Origin: JBMNMS01 sp050953445
GTDB lineage: Bacteria > Bacillota > Clostridia > Peptostreptococcales > Anaerovoracaceae
Length of the DNA: 64,000 bases
Assembly: GCA_050953445.1 (NCBI GenBank)
Contig: JBMNMS010000001.1
Span: forward strand, 930,001 to 994,000
Direction: 5' to 3'
In this document: one piece after another, positions 25,259 to 33,879 of the stretch
How the letters are laid out: every line of letters begins with the position of its first letter
Numbering within the stretch: position 1 is the stretch's first letter
Notes under the pieces: model-generated
Told to the model about the DNA's origin: nothing
Database searches by the model: none
The model's input: the letters and a program-made list of their open reading frames with translations, nothing else
Translations under genes and position numbers: made by a program

Positions 25259-26422
25259 ATGAAAAAAATTGTAAGCCTATGTTTAAGCATGGCACTAATT
25301 TTAGGAAGCTTCTCCACGGTATTCGCCACGGATCCCATGGAGTTTAAAGGGGAACCAATAAACCTATCTATAGCCGATACGGTTAAGATTATGACAACTA
25401 AGGGGCCGGGTTTTCAGGAAGCTGAATTCACCAGGAAAAGCTATGAGGCAGCGGCCTTAGGGCAGACGGAAATGCTGTCAGCATTGCGTACCGCCAATAG
25501 GGAGGCCGGCGGTTCCGGAATTCTAAGGGGATCTGTGGTAAGAACTGCCGAAAGAGATATAGCCTTTTACAAGAGGGTGGCACCTGTACAATTCCAAGCT
25601 GACATGAATGGATTAGAATCCAGTGGTATTTCAGCTTACTATGGAGTTCTTCAGGCAGCCGACTATGTGGAAATATGTAAAGATGATCTCAAAGCACAAA
25701 CCGATATACTGGACAATGTTAAAAAGAAATTCGAGGTGGGGATGGCAGCTAAAATTGATGTCATATCCGCTGAAAGCGGAGTAACCTCTGCCAGAAATGC
25801 CTTAGAAAGTGCTGAAACCACCTTAAAGATCGCTAAAATGGGCTTTAATATTCAAATGGACTACGATGTTATGCAGAGGGTTAATTTTACCGATAAGCTG
25901 AAAAAGCGTCAGCCTCCCGCATTGAATCTAAATGTGGATATAGACAAGGCCAAACAAAACAGGGTAGAGTTTATAATGCTTGACTATAATCTGGCAACCG
26001 CCAAGGCTGATATGCTCAGCATTGAAGTCAAATACCCCAAAACTTCAGCCACTTATAAAATTCAGGCACTGGCAGTTATGCAGGCGGAGAAAGCCTTGAA
26101 GGATGCAATAGCCGGAATTGAAATGGATGTAAGATCAAAATACATGAGCGTAGTAAATGGGTCTAAGTCCATAATAGCGGCAGAAACCACACTAACCAAC
26201 GCTAAAGAGGGTTATCGCATAGCCCAGATTACCTATAATGCGGGGATGAATATTCTGACCGATGTTCAAACTGCCCAGATTCAGGTTAAACAGGCCCAGT
26301 TAGGTCTTAGTAAAGCGCTGGTTGATTACGATATGGCGGTCTATGATTACTACTATGCCATCGGCGCAGGCAAATCCTCAGGCGGGGTAAACGTAGGAAG
26401 CCAGCAGGATGCGGCGATGTAA
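25259..26422 (+). CDS. TolC/OEP-family-like exported helical protein
   Basis: A 387-residue protein with a signal peptide (KKIVSLCLSMALILGSFSTVFA) and long amphipathic helices arranged as two halves, each with the outer-membrane-factor pattern (VKKKFEVGMAAKIDVISAESGV; then GYRIAQITYNAGMNILTDVQTA). This is the TolC-type helix-pair signature. TolC proper is about 470 residues and has beta-barrel strands; here those segments are short or absent, so a soluble or wall-associated helical tube is more likely than an outer-membrane channel. TolC-family annotations do occur in clostridia of monoderm type. No inner-membrane pump or adaptor is adjacent. It lies between an SLH gene and murJ. Confidence 0.8.
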   Translation: MKKIVSLCLSMALILGSFSTVFATDPMEFKGEPINLSIADTVKIMTTKGPGFQEAEFTRKSYEAAALGQTEMLSALRTANREAGGSGILRGSVVRTAERDIAFYKRVAPVQFQADMNGLESSGISAYYGVLQAADYVEICKDDLKAQTDILDNVKKKFEVGMAAKIDVISAESGVTSARNALESAETTLKIAKMGFNIQMDYDVMQRVNFTDKLKKRQPPALNLNVDIDKAKQNRVEFIMLDYNLATAKADMLSIEVKYPKTSATYKIQALAVMQAEKALKDAIAGIEMDVRSKYMSVVNGSKSIIAAETTLTNAKEGYRIAQITYNAGMNILTDVQTAQIQVKQAQLGLSKALVDYDMAVYDYYYAIGAGKSSGGVNVGSQQDAAM

Positions 26423-26446
26423 GAAAATCACTACGGAGATGAGTAA

Positions 26447-26475
26447 AGCCGGGGTATGGTGTTTATATCCCGGCT
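26447..26475 (+). terminator. Intergenic hairpin between the TolC-like gene and murJ
   Basis: AGCCGGGGTAT pairs with ATATCCCGGCT (11 pairs including one G.U) around a seven-base loop. A short T run occurs only about ten bases further on, so termination would be partial at best; it may protect the upstream mRNA or attenuate expression of murJ. Confidence 0.5.
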
Positions 26476-26489
26476 CTGAGGATTTTTGA

Positions 26490-27986
26490 ATGAAAACAGT
26501 GGCAAAAACGGCCTTCTGGATGGCCGTATTCACTTTGCTTTCCAAGGCTCTGGGCTTTGTCAGAGAGGTTTTTCTGGCAGGCTATTTTGGTGTTGGAGAA
26601 ATAACTGATGCCTATGTCATGGCAAATAACATTCCCACCATAATATTCGGTGGGGTGTTCAGCGCAGTGGCAACTGCCTTTATGCCAACCTTTTCAAAAA
26701 AGCTGGAACAGGAAGGAGAAGAAGCTGCCAACAGATTTACTCGGGAAGTGGTAAGTATTTCTCTCATAATTTCCGCTATTTCCATGGTCATAGGATTTAT
26801 ATTTTCAGACCAGATTACAGCCATATGTGCTCCAAAGTTTACAGGGTTTAGAGCTGAACTCACCAGCTTCTTCATCAAGATAACCTTTACCTACATTTTT
26901 TTCACATGTATCACAGCTTTGATGGAGGCATACCTACAGTATAAAAGGGTATTCATACCTCAAATCTTAGCCGGGTATACTCAGACTCTTGCGGTCATAG
27001 TCATGATCATAGTTGCAGCCCGATACGACTATCACCTTCTGGCCTTTGGATTGCTCTTGGGCTACGGATTTAAATTCATCATAGTGGCCATAATCTCCGG
27101 GAAAAAAGGCTTTCCCTTTAAGCCTGCGCCCAATATAGGGGGGTCGGCCAAGGAGATAGCAGCCCTATCCCTCCCCGTATTTTTAGGCAGCAGCGCTGCT
27201 CAAATCAACCTGTTTGTGGACAGAACTCTGGCATCCGGTCTGATTGCAGGTAGCGTATCAGCCCTTAACTATGCCAACACCATAGTTAACCTTATTACAG
27301 GTCTCACCACGGCCATAATTGTCACCATCATCTATCCCCGGCTTACGGAAGCCAACTCCCTCAGCGAGTACGAGAGGTTTGGGGATATGATAAATAAGGG
27401 AATCATGATAATTTTGTTGATTTCGGTGCCCTTCACCTTGGGGGGAATGCTATATAGCGACCAGGTAATAGAAATTGTATTTCAGCGAGGGGCTTTCGAT
27501 CCTGCGGCGACAGCTCTTACCGGGCCGGCATTCTTTTACTATGCCCTGGGCCTGATATTCGTATCTGCCAATGCCCTTTTAGTCAAAGGCTACTATGCCA
27601 TGCACAATATGAAAACCCCCGTTTCCTACGCAATTATATGCATGGGAATAAATATAAGCCTAAACCTTATTTTGATTCGCTACATGGCTCATATGGGGCT
27701 TGCTTTGGCAACCAGTATAGCTGCACTGATCAATACCCTGCTCCTATATGCCGGGTTCCGAAGAAGATATCCTGAGATTCTTCTCATAAAATCTGCTAAA
27801 CAACTGAGTTTCATATTGTTTGCATCCGCTGTTGCAGTAGGGGCATCCTGGCCTGTCTATCTCCTCACCGTTTCCCATACCCCGCTATTGATTTCCATTA
27901 TATTGACCGTATCCACTGCCGCAATAATATACTTAATCCTATTTTTGACCATGGGTAAGGCACTGCTGCAGGATATACTCAATTAA
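26490..27986 (+). CDS. murJ: Lipid II flippase MurJ (MviN family)
   Basis: An integral membrane protein of the MOP superfamily, with about 14 transmembrane segments over 498 residues, that flips lipid II to the outer face for peptidoglycan synthesis. The start is diagnostic (FTLLSKALGFVREVFLAGYF, then GEITDAYVMANNIPTII, with PTFSKKLEQEGEEAANRF), as is the QINLFVDRTLASGLIAGSVSALNYA region near residue 240. The length is usual for clostridial MurJ. The ribosome site is weak (TGAGGATTTTTGAATG). It follows the TolC-like gene after 67 bp and ends convergent with the nitronate monooxygenase-like gene. Confidence 0.93.
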   Translation: MKTVAKTAFWMAVFTLLSKALGFVREVFLAGYFGVGEITDAYVMANNIPTIIFGGVFSAVATAFMPTFSKKLEQEGEEAANRFTREVVSISLIISAISMVIGFIFSDQITAICAPKFTGFRAELTSFFIKITFTYIFFTCITALMEAYLQYKRVFIPQILAGYTQTLAVIVMIIVAARYDYHLLAFGLLLGYGFKFIIVAIISGKKGFPFKPAPNIGGSAKEIAALSLPVFLGSSAAQINLFVDRTLASGLIAGSVSALNYANTIVNLITGLTTAIIVTIIYPRLTEANSLSEYERFGDMINKGIMIILLISVPFTLGGMLYSDQVIEIVFQRGAFDPAATALTGPAFFYYALGLIFVSANALLVKGYYAMHNMKTPVSYAIICMGINISLNLILIRYMAHMGLALATSIAALINTLLLYAGFRRRYPEILLIKSAKQLSFILFASAVAVGASWPVYLLTVSHTPLLISIILTVSTAAIIYLILFLTMGKALLQDILN

Positions 27987-28038
27987 ATAGAGGGATTATT
28001 GTTCAGAAGATGGGCATAATCCAATGGCTTCAAGGCAA

Positions 28039-29076
28039 TCATGCCCTAATTATACCTTCCTTAAGTTCATCCATCAGAGCTTTCACCGATACTATTTTAT
28101 CGACTCTATGGACATTGCTGCCGGCAAAGATCAACCCCTGGTCCACATTACCCCTCACTCCGTTTATTAAAGCGGTGGAAATGCAATAAGGTGCAGTTTT
28201 AGGATTGCAATCCTTTAGACATCTTAAACAGGACTTAATCTCATCACCTTGAAGAGCAATTCTTTTTACAAAATTGTTATTCAAAGCTCGTCCCGGCATG
28301 CCTACCGGACTTACTATTATAACTAAATCATCTTCTCCAGCGGCGATATAGGCTTCCTTAAACTTAATATCAGCATCACATTCTTCGGTGGCTACGAAAC
28401 GAGTGGCCATTTGCACACCGGAGGCTCCTGCTTTTAGACATTCTGCAATATCCTCACCGGTATAAATTCCGCCTGCACCTATAATGGGGATATGATTGAC
28501 TAATTCCTTAATCATATCTATTAAAGAAGGCTTATTCTCAGATTTTAAGATTTCAGGGGAAAAACCCAAATGGCCTCCGGCCTCGGTTCCCTCCACGATG
28601 ACGGCATCTGCCTGCCTGTTGTAATGGCGCTCCCAATACCTCAATATGGATTTGGCGGCTTTTGCAGAAGATACAATGGGAACGATGCGGGTCTCCGAGC
28701 CCTTAACATACTCGGGCAGCTCCAAAGGTAGACCGGCACCTGAAATAATTAGGTCTATGCCTTCCTCAACAGCCGCCCTTACCGTTTCACCGTAGTGGGA
28801 GGTGGCTACCATAATATTAACTCCAATGATTCCCTTTGGGGCAAGCTCTCTAACCTTCCTTATCTCCGCCTTTAAAGCGCGTATATTGGCACTGTGGGTA
28901 TCTTTATAAAAATCCGGTTCTCTATAACCAATATTTACGCTGGCGATTATTCCTATGCCACCTTCACAGGCTACGGCGGCAGCAAGTTGTGAACCAGATA
29001 CTCCAATGCCCATGCCGCCTTGTATTATAGGGACTTTTGCGATTAAACCACCGATATTAAGTTCTGGGATTTTCAT
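28039..29076 (-). CDS. Nitronate monooxygenase / FabK-like FMN enzyme (NPD family)
   Basis: A cytosolic TIM-barrel flavoprotein of the 2-nitropropane dioxygenase family. The signatures are VPIIQGGMGIGVSGSQLAAAV at the N-terminus, VEGTEAGGHLG in the middle with the family's catalytic-region histidine, and PIIGAGGIYTGEDIAECLKAGASG for FMN phosphate binding. The C-terminal region has a cysteine group (SCLRCLKDCNPKTAPYCIS) found in one clostridial branch; its role is unknown to me. Members either oxidise nitronates or, as FabK, reduce enoyl-ACP; no fatty-acid genes are adjacent, so the substrate is left open. It is monocistronic, convergent with murJ. Confidence 0.87.
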   Translation of the reverse strand: MKIPELNIGGLIAKVPIIQGGMGIGVSGSQLAAAVACEGGIGIIASVNIGYREPDFYKDTHSANIRALKAEIRKVRELAPKGIIGVNIMVATSHYGETVRAAVEEGIDLIISGAGLPLELPEYVKGSETRIVPIVSSAKAAKSILRYWERHYNRQADAVIVEGTEAGGHLGFSPEILKSENKPSLIDMIKELVNHIPIIGAGGIYTGEDIAECLKAGASGVQMATRFVATEECDADIKFKEAYIAAGEDDLVIIVSPVGMPGRALNNNFVKRIALQGDEIKSCLRCLKDCNPKTAPYCISTALINGVRGNVDQGLIFAGSNVHRVDKIVSVKALMDELKEGIIRA

Positions 29077-29189
29077 TTTTTACCTCAATTCAAAATAATT
29101 CTTATACATAACCTTGCTACAAGTATTTCCATATTTCATAAAATAATAATATTTAAAAAATTAGGAGCTTCAATTATATCACAGAGTTA

Positions 29190-29417
29190 TCACCTGTTCC
29201 AGTAGTTATTAGCAGCAGCTACCGTTTGAAAATTAATGGCTATTACCTGGGAGGCTGCAATTAAACTATCCGCATTCTCCGAGTATACGGGGCGAAGCAT
29301 TTCCCTGATTTGTTCAGAGGGCTGTGTGTAGATCACTCCTTGCTGAGATAATGCAATAGCTAATTCAAAGCCTTCCTGAGGGGTTCCGGTTATCAATGTT
29401 TTTGGCCATTTATCCAT
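29190..29417 (-). CDS. Small hypothetical protein (75 aa)
   Basis: I do not recognise this protein. It is a 75-residue soluble polypeptide starting MDKWPKTLITGTPQEGFELA, without membrane segments, cysteines or known motifs; the middle has a possible helix (PSEQIREMLRPVY). It is supported by a good ribosome site (GGGAGG, eight to nine bases before the ATG at 29417), a sensible length and lack of any competing gene. It lies alone, 113 bp upstream of the nitronate monooxygenase-like gene on the same strand, and could share its transcript. Confidence 0.6.
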   Translation of the reverse strand: MDKWPKTLITGTPQEGFELAIALSQQGVIYTQPSEQIREMLRPVYSENADSLIAASQVIAINFQTVAAANNYWNR

Positions 29418-29673
29418 TCAACAATCCTCCCATAAAATAGAACTTAGACATTTTTCGGATACTTCCTTAATAGAATATGACCAAATGGTGATAAATGATA
29501 CTGGCGGTTAAGGGAGTATTAATAGGGATTGTATAATGATGTGCGGATATACCCGGGAAAGCCCTTCATGTGGTAAAGATTCGAAAGTTGATAATGTTGA
29601 TTAAAATTTATTAGCCAATATATAGATATTATGATATACTGTGATAAGTAACCAAAAAAGGGAGGTATCAGCA

Positions 29674-30111
29674 ATGCACAAAATGCAAAGATTTTATGAG
29701 CTATTGGAAAAGACTAATGAGCTTGCAATAGCAACATCGGTAGACAATATACCCAATGTGAGAGTAGTAAACTTTACCTATGATATAGACCGTCTTGGGA
29801 TTCTTTACTTTGCGGCCAGTAAAACAGCTTCAAAGGTTGAGGAGTTTAGTAAAAACGCAAACGTTGCAATAGCAACGATACCGGCTGGTGATGAACTAAA
29901 ATCATCAATATTCGGATATATTCATTCTAATAGCGCAACTGTTAAAAAAAGCGATTTGAAGGTGGATGATGTCCTGTCCCTTTTCTGGGAAAAGGTTCCC
30001 GATTTCAGCGATGTTTTGGCTTTGTTAGGGGATGAGGTGGACATATATGAGATACATATCAGACATGCATATGTGGTAGATGGTAAGGAAACATACCCGG
30101 TAGTCTTTTAA
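29674..30111 (+). CDS. Pyridoxamine 5'-phosphate oxidase-like FMN-binding protein
   Basis: A 145-residue cytosolic split-barrel protein of the PNPOx-like superfamily. Evidence: the N-terminal helix KMQRFYELLEKTNELAIATS, the strand pattern VRVVNFTYDIDRLGILYFAAS, and KTASKVEEFSKNANVAIATI, where family members contact FMN. Small members act as flavin reductases or general stress proteins rather than in vitamin B6 synthesis, so the reaction is not assigned. GGGAGG lies seven bases before the ATG at 29674; a GTG at 29641 in frame is less likely. It is monocistronic with a strong terminator behind it. Confidence 0.85.
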   Translation: MHKMQRFYELLEKTNELAIATSVDNIPNVRVVNFTYDIDRLGILYFAASKTASKVEEFSKNANVAIATIPAGDELKSSIFGYIHSNSATVKKSDLKVDDVLSLFWEKVPDFSDVLALLGDEVDIYEIHIRHAYVVDGKETYPVVF

Positions 30112-30135
30112 TTTGCTTTCATTTAGTCTTCAAAT

Positions 30136-30187
30136 AAAAGAACATACAGCCAAACCTTTATAGGGATGAGCTGTATGTTCTTTTTTT
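30136..30187 (+). terminator. Terminator after the PNPOx-like gene
   Basis: A perfect 15-pair stem (30136-30150 with 30170-30184) with GAACATACAGC in the rising arm and a 19-base loop, followed by further T residues to 30187. It lies 24 bp after the stop. Confidence 0.92.
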
Positions 30188-30249
30188 GGTAATGTTTTTT
30201 GCCCAAAACCACCCTTAGTGCATGATGGGTGTTTTTCATCGAATCGGGT

Positions 30250-30819
30250 CTATTTGAAAAACAACATGCGTTTTTCTGTTATCAATCCATGGGGGATGAT
30301 ATCGTAGGGAGCTATGGGAACCTTAGGACTTATCAGGGCCTCACGACAAACCATATAACTTACAAAGGGAGCATCCTTTAAGTATCTATCGTAAAAGCCC
30401 CCTCCGAAGCCTAACCTTCGCCCCGACAAATCGCAGGTCAGACATGGCACCAGGGTAAACTCAATGTCATGGGGTTTAATAAGGGGGCTACTATCTCCCG
30501 GTTCTAAAAGCCCCAGCTTCCTCTCCTCCAATTGGCTAAGATCCGTTATTTGACGCGCTTCCATGATGCCCTTTGAAATACACTTTGGAACGCACAAAAT
30601 CTTTCCCTTTTCAAGGGCATCCTCTATGATGGGAAGGGTATCAATTTCCCAGGGCCTTCCAACGAAGGTGAATACTGTCCTTGCCTCTTTATATTCCTTG
30701 CTTTCCATCACCTTTTTACAGATTTCCTTCGACGAGGATTCCATGTAATCCGGGGACAGACCTTTGATTTTATTTAGGACTTCCCTCCGCAATAGTTCCT
30801 TTTCTTTTAGCAGTTTCAT
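30250..30819 (-). CDS. 5-formyltetrahydrofolate cyclo-ligase
   Basis: Converts 5-formyl-THF to 5,10-methenyl-THF using ATP, returning this storage folate to one-carbon metabolism. Visible signatures are KELLRREVLNKIK at the start, TVFTFVGRPWEIDT, and the strongly conserved GRRLGFGGGFYDRYL near residue 130-145. The frame is open to an ATG at 30870 that lies inside mscL; the ATG at 30819 is preceded by AAAGGGGG at proper spacing and gives 189 residues, the family norm. It lies 34 bp downstream of mscL and probably shares its transcript. Confidence 0.93.
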   Translation of the reverse strand: MKLLKEKELLRREVLNKIKGLSPDYMESSSKEICKKVMESKEYKEARTVFTFVGRPWEIDTLPIIEDALEKGKILCVPKCISKGIMEARQITDLSQLEERKLGLLEPGDSSPLIKPHDIEFTLVPCLTCDLSGRRLGFGGGFYDRYLKDAPFVSYMVCREALISPKVPIAPYDIIPHGLITEKRMLFFK

Positions 30820-30853
30820 AAAGCCATCCCCCTTTAAACCATCCCACCGGGCC

Positions 30854-31273
30854 TTATTGAACGGCTCCATCTAATTGAGAGGTGCAGTTAGGACACCTAA
30901 TAGCATTTATATCAATTTCGCTTATGCAATAAGGACAAGTTTTTGTGGTGGGATTAGGCTCCGGCAAAGTCTCCTTGTTAACGGAAGTGAGCTTGTTCAT
31001 ACCACGTACTATGAGGAAAACCACAAAGGCCATGATAAGAAAATCAAGGACACTGGTTATAAAAGCTCCATATTTTATGGTAACACCGAAGGCTTCCACC
31101 ATTAAGGCATCGAAGTTTTGTCCGGTGAAAAGTCCGATTATAGGTGATAGGATGTTATCCGTAAGGGAGGTTACCACTCCTTGAAAGGCTGCACCTATGA
31201 TTATTCCCACAGCCAAATTCATCACATTGCCCTGCAATGCAAATTGTTTAAACTCATCAAAAAACTTTTTCAT
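30854..31273 (-). CDS. mscL: Large-conductance mechanosensitive channel with C-terminal zinc ribbon
   Basis: MscL forms a homopentameric tension-gated pore that releases solutes on osmotic down-shock. The N-terminus is canonical (FFDEFKQFALQGNVMNLAVG, with TM1 at about 15-42), and TM2 lies at about 68-92 (FITSVLDFLIMAFVVFLIV). The usual cytoplasmic amphipathic helix is replaced by a proline linker and a four-cysteine motif CPYC (113-116) and CPNC (127-130), which should form a small zinc ribbon. At 139 residues it has the usual MscL length. The 5-formyl-THF cyclo-ligase gene follows. The zinc-ribbon tail could cap the pore or make it redox- or metal-responsive; that is inference. Confidence 0.92.
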   Translation of the reverse strand: MKKFFDEFKQFALQGNVMNLAVGIIIGAAFQGVVTSLTDNILSPIIGLFTGQNFDALMVEAFGVTIKYGAFITSVLDFLIMAFVVFLIVRGMNKLTSVNKETLPEPNPTTKTCPYCISEIDINAIRCPNCTSQLDGAVQ

Positions 31274-31321
31274 AATGCTATTACCCCTTTGTCGTATTTT
31301 GAATTCTTACATTTCAATACA

Positions 31322-31777
31322 TTATTTTTCCTTTAAGTCAGCTCTAATCCAGCGAAGGCGGGATCTCCTTTTTAAACCACCCGGCCCCATTCGCACAGGA
31401 TCGGCGGTAAGAGCCAGCACATCATCGGCTTCTTTATTGATATAACGCTTTTGGGTGCTCCCTATCCAGTTGGGTATAAGGCTAAACTCCAGGTGGTGAT
31501 AGACGATACCGTTTTCCTCATCCACCGTATATCTGCCTGCGTATGCGAACATCCCATGGGCGGCTGCAAGAGTTTGTTCCGTAGTTCCGCCCTCTACATC
31601 CGGGATATCATAGCGAGGTCTGTCCGGCTTTATAATCTGCACGGACATCCATCCATCCTGAGAATAACAAATAAAGCCCTGTGCACCTTCCCCCATGATT
31701 TCAACAATGTTACCATCTTCATCCGTTGCGGTGAAAGTATCTAACCGCCAGGTCCCCTTTAACCAATCACTATACAT
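31322..31777 (-). CDS. Lipocalin-like domain protein
   Basis: A 151-residue protein matching the lipocalin-like (lipocalin_5 type) family: LKGTWRLDTFTATDEDG at the start, GFICYSQDGWMSVQI and FAYAGRYTVDEENGIVYHHL in the middle. No signal peptide is visible, so it is probably cytosolic. Members are sometimes linked to secondary-metabolism clusters, but no such cluster is here. The ATG at 31777 has AAAGGAGTG six bases upstream; the reading frame stays open upstream to 31951 without a ribosome site, which I reject. The ligand is unknown. Confidence 0.8.
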   Translation of the reverse strand: MYSDWLKGTWRLDTFTATDEDGNIVEIMGEGAQGFICYSQDGWMSVQIIKPDRPRYDIPDVEGGTTEQTLAAAHGMFAYAGRYTVDEENGIVYHHLEFSLIPNWIGSTQKRYINKEADDVLALTADPVRMGPGGLKRRSRLRWIRADLKEK

Positions 31778-32004
31778 AATGGCACTCCTTTCAAGATACT
31801 TGCTATGATCCTCATAGCTTATCAGATACTGACAAACTCCTGAATAAATTTCTAACAAAAGAGTATCACAAGAGGGGTAAAATGGCAAGATAATGCGATT
31901 TTCTAAACCTGCTTCAAAACCCCATGCTTGCTCAAAACCGGGAATTAGCATACAATGATTATATGAATTTTGTTATTGCCGACAATGGATAATGGAGAAA
32001 TATT

Positions 32005-32991
32005 ATGACTGAAAAGCTTATGGAAAACCTGTATATGATAGAAATTCCCCTGCCAAGAAATCCTCTTAAAACCCTTAATTCTTATCTTATCAAAGGTGAT
32101 GATAGAAACCTGCTTATAGACACCGGCTTCAACAGGGAGGAGTGCTTTGACACCATTACGTCTGCTTTGGATGAGTTGGATGTGGATTTAAACAGGACAG
32201 ATATTTTCATTACTCATATGCATGCAGACCATTCAGGTCTTGCGGCCAGGCTCATGGGAGAAGGCTCCCTAATTTATTGCAGTGGAGTTGATGGAGATAT
32301 CATAAATTCCAGCAACAAGGGCGAATACTGGGACAGATTGGAGGAAAGCTTTTATGCTCATGGACTGCCTGAGGATGTGGCAGATAGAAATAACCGGGTT
32401 CATCCCGGCTGGGTATATAGAACGGGAAAGGACATAGATTTCACAATTGTTGAGGATGGAGATGTTTTGGAAGTAGGGGATTATTCTTTGAAATGCGTTC
32501 ATACTCCGGGGCATACTGCCGGACATATGTGCCTTTACGATGGGGGAAAACAGATGCTTTTTTCCGGGGATCACATCTTAGGGGATATTACGCCGGTTAT
32601 ATCCATAGGTCTTGCACAGAAAAACCCCTTGGGGAGTTACATGGAAAGCTTGAACCGGATAGAACAATTGCCCATTAAAAATATATTTTCAGCCCATAGG
32701 AGAAGGATAGCAGACCCCTATAAAAGGATTGAGGAAATCAGGAAGCACCACGGACATCGCTTAGAAGAAATTTTGAAAATCTTGCAAGAGGGACCTAAAA
32801 GTGCCTATGAAACGGCAGCGAAAATGACCTGGGATATATGGTGTAAAAGCTGGGATGACTTCCCGCCACAGCAGAAATGGTTTGCTACTGGCGAGGCCGC
32901 CGCCCACCTGCTATACCTTTGGTATGAGAAAAAAATTGATAAGGTAGAGGTGAAAAAAGGGCGGTTACCCTGTCATGTTTTTAAACTGTGA
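32005..32991 (+). CDS. MBL-fold metallo-hydrolase (LACTB2-like, winged-helix C-terminus)
   Basis: A metallo-beta-lactamase-fold hydrolase of 328 residues. The metal ligands are visible: HMHADH at 71-76, HTPGHTAGH near 165-173, and FSGDHILGD near 188-196. A C-terminal part with HHGHRLEEILKIL and GPKSAYETAAKMTW resembles the winged-helix of LACTB2-type enzymes. Members act on thioesters, RNA or lactones, so the substrate is not inferred. The preferred start at 32005 has only a weak GGAGAA ribosome site. It is convergent with the endonuclease IV gene, 15 bp away. Confidence 0.88.
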   Translation: MTEKLMENLYMIEIPLPRNPLKTLNSYLIKGDDRNLLIDTGFNREECFDTITSALDELDVDLNRTDIFITHMHADHSGLAARLMGEGSLIYCSGVDGDIINSSNKGEYWDRLEESFYAHGLPEDVADRNNRVHPGWVYRTGKDIDFTIVEDGDVLEVGDYSLKCVHTPGHTAGHMCLYDGGKQMLFSGDHILGDITPVISIGLAQKNPLGSYMESLNRIEQLPIKNIFSAHRRRIADPYKRIEEIRKHHGHRLEEILKILQEGPKSAYETAAKMTWDIWCKSWDDFPPQQKWFATGEAAAHLLYLWYEKKIDKVEVKKGRLPCHVFKL

Positions 32992-33006
32992 CAAAATTCC
33001 TGCCCT

Positions 33007-33879
33007 TCAGCCTATTTTTTCTTTCAACATGGCTATTTCCTTTTTATGACCTTCATCCTCTAATGGCGTTTCCAAATAATAAGGGAGCGCCATCATGACG
33101 GGATGCTTCATTAAATTGATTATCGCATCCATGCCGATTTTCCCTTCACCTATAGGGGCGTGGCGATCTTTCTTAGAGCCCAAATCCATCATACTATCAT
33201 TGAGATGTATGGCTTTCAGCCGATCTAATCCAATAATTTTATCAAACTCAGAAAGGACACCATCAAGATTCCGCACTATATCGTATCCCGCTGCGAAAAC
33301 ATGACAGGTGTCCAGGCAAACCCCGATTTTCGAAGCAGCAGCATGATTTAAACCGTCTATAATCATTTTAAGCTGCTCAAAACTACTGCCTATCTCACTT
33401 CCCTTTCCCGACATTGTTTCTAATAGTACGGTGATGTTTTCTTCGCCTGATAGAGCGTATTCAATACCCTCTATAACCTGTTCCAGTCCGGGGCCTAAAC
33501 CCATCGCCCCGGGGCTGCCGGGATGAAAGTTGAAATATTCAATGCCGATAGAATCCATGCGTAAAATATCCTCTTTCAGGATTTCTTTAGAATAGGCGAA
33601 GACATCATCCCTTGCACTGGCTAAGTTAAGGATATAAGGGGCATGGGCCATCAAAGGAGCAAGTTCATTGTAACGGCGTATTTCTGCAAACTCCCTGATA
33701 TCATTCGAGTTCCAATCTTTAACGCCTCTCCCCCTTGGATTGCGACTAAAAAATTGAAAGATATCGGCACCTATTTCAACAGCAGTTTTTGCCCCGTGAG
33801 CAAATCCCTTTGATACGGATATATGTGTACCTAATCTGATGGCCGGCCCTTCCCTCTGTCTTCCTTTTTCTTCCCTCAT
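33007..33879 (-). CDS. nfo: Endonuclease IV (AP endonuclease family 2)
   Basis: A zinc-dependent TIM-barrel enzyme that incises DNA at abasic sites in base-excision repair. Metal-site motifs are seen in order: GTHISVSKGF at the N-terminus, NFHPGSPG, VLLETMSGKG, CLDTCHVFAAGYD, and HLNDSMMDLGSKKDRH with PIGEGKIG. The 290 residues fit the family. The start at 33879 (AAGGAA eight bases before it) overlaps the stop of the chemoreceptor gene by four bases (ATGA), so it is translated from that transcript; this pairing of functions is unusual. The first 14 residues are charged and extra relative to most family members. Confidence 0.93.
   Translation of the reverse strand: MREEKGRQREGPAIRLGTHISVSKGFAHGAKTAVEIGADIFQFFSRNPRGRGVKDWNSNDIREFAEIRRYNELAPLMAHAPYILNLASARDDVFAYSKEILKEDILRMDSIGIEYFNFHPGSPGAMGLGPGLEQVIEGIEYALSGEENITVLLETMSGKGSEIGSSFEQLKMIIDGLNHAAASKIGVCLDTCHVFAAGYDIVRNLDGVLSEFDKIIGLDRLKAIHLNDSMMDLGSKKDRHAPIGEGKIGMDAIINLMKHPVMMALPYYLETPLEDEGHKKEIAMLKEKIG

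Noticed and set aside
27987..28038. Terminator between murJ and the convergent nitronate monooxygenase-like gene
   Set aside because: A GGGCAT/ATGCCC pair spans the gap, but the loop is long and there is no T tract.
29536..29604. 22-residue frame MMCGYTRESPSCGKDSK upstream of the PNPOx-like gene
   Set aside because: Too short, no strong ribosome site, and no sign of a leader-peptide mechanism such as a following attenuator.
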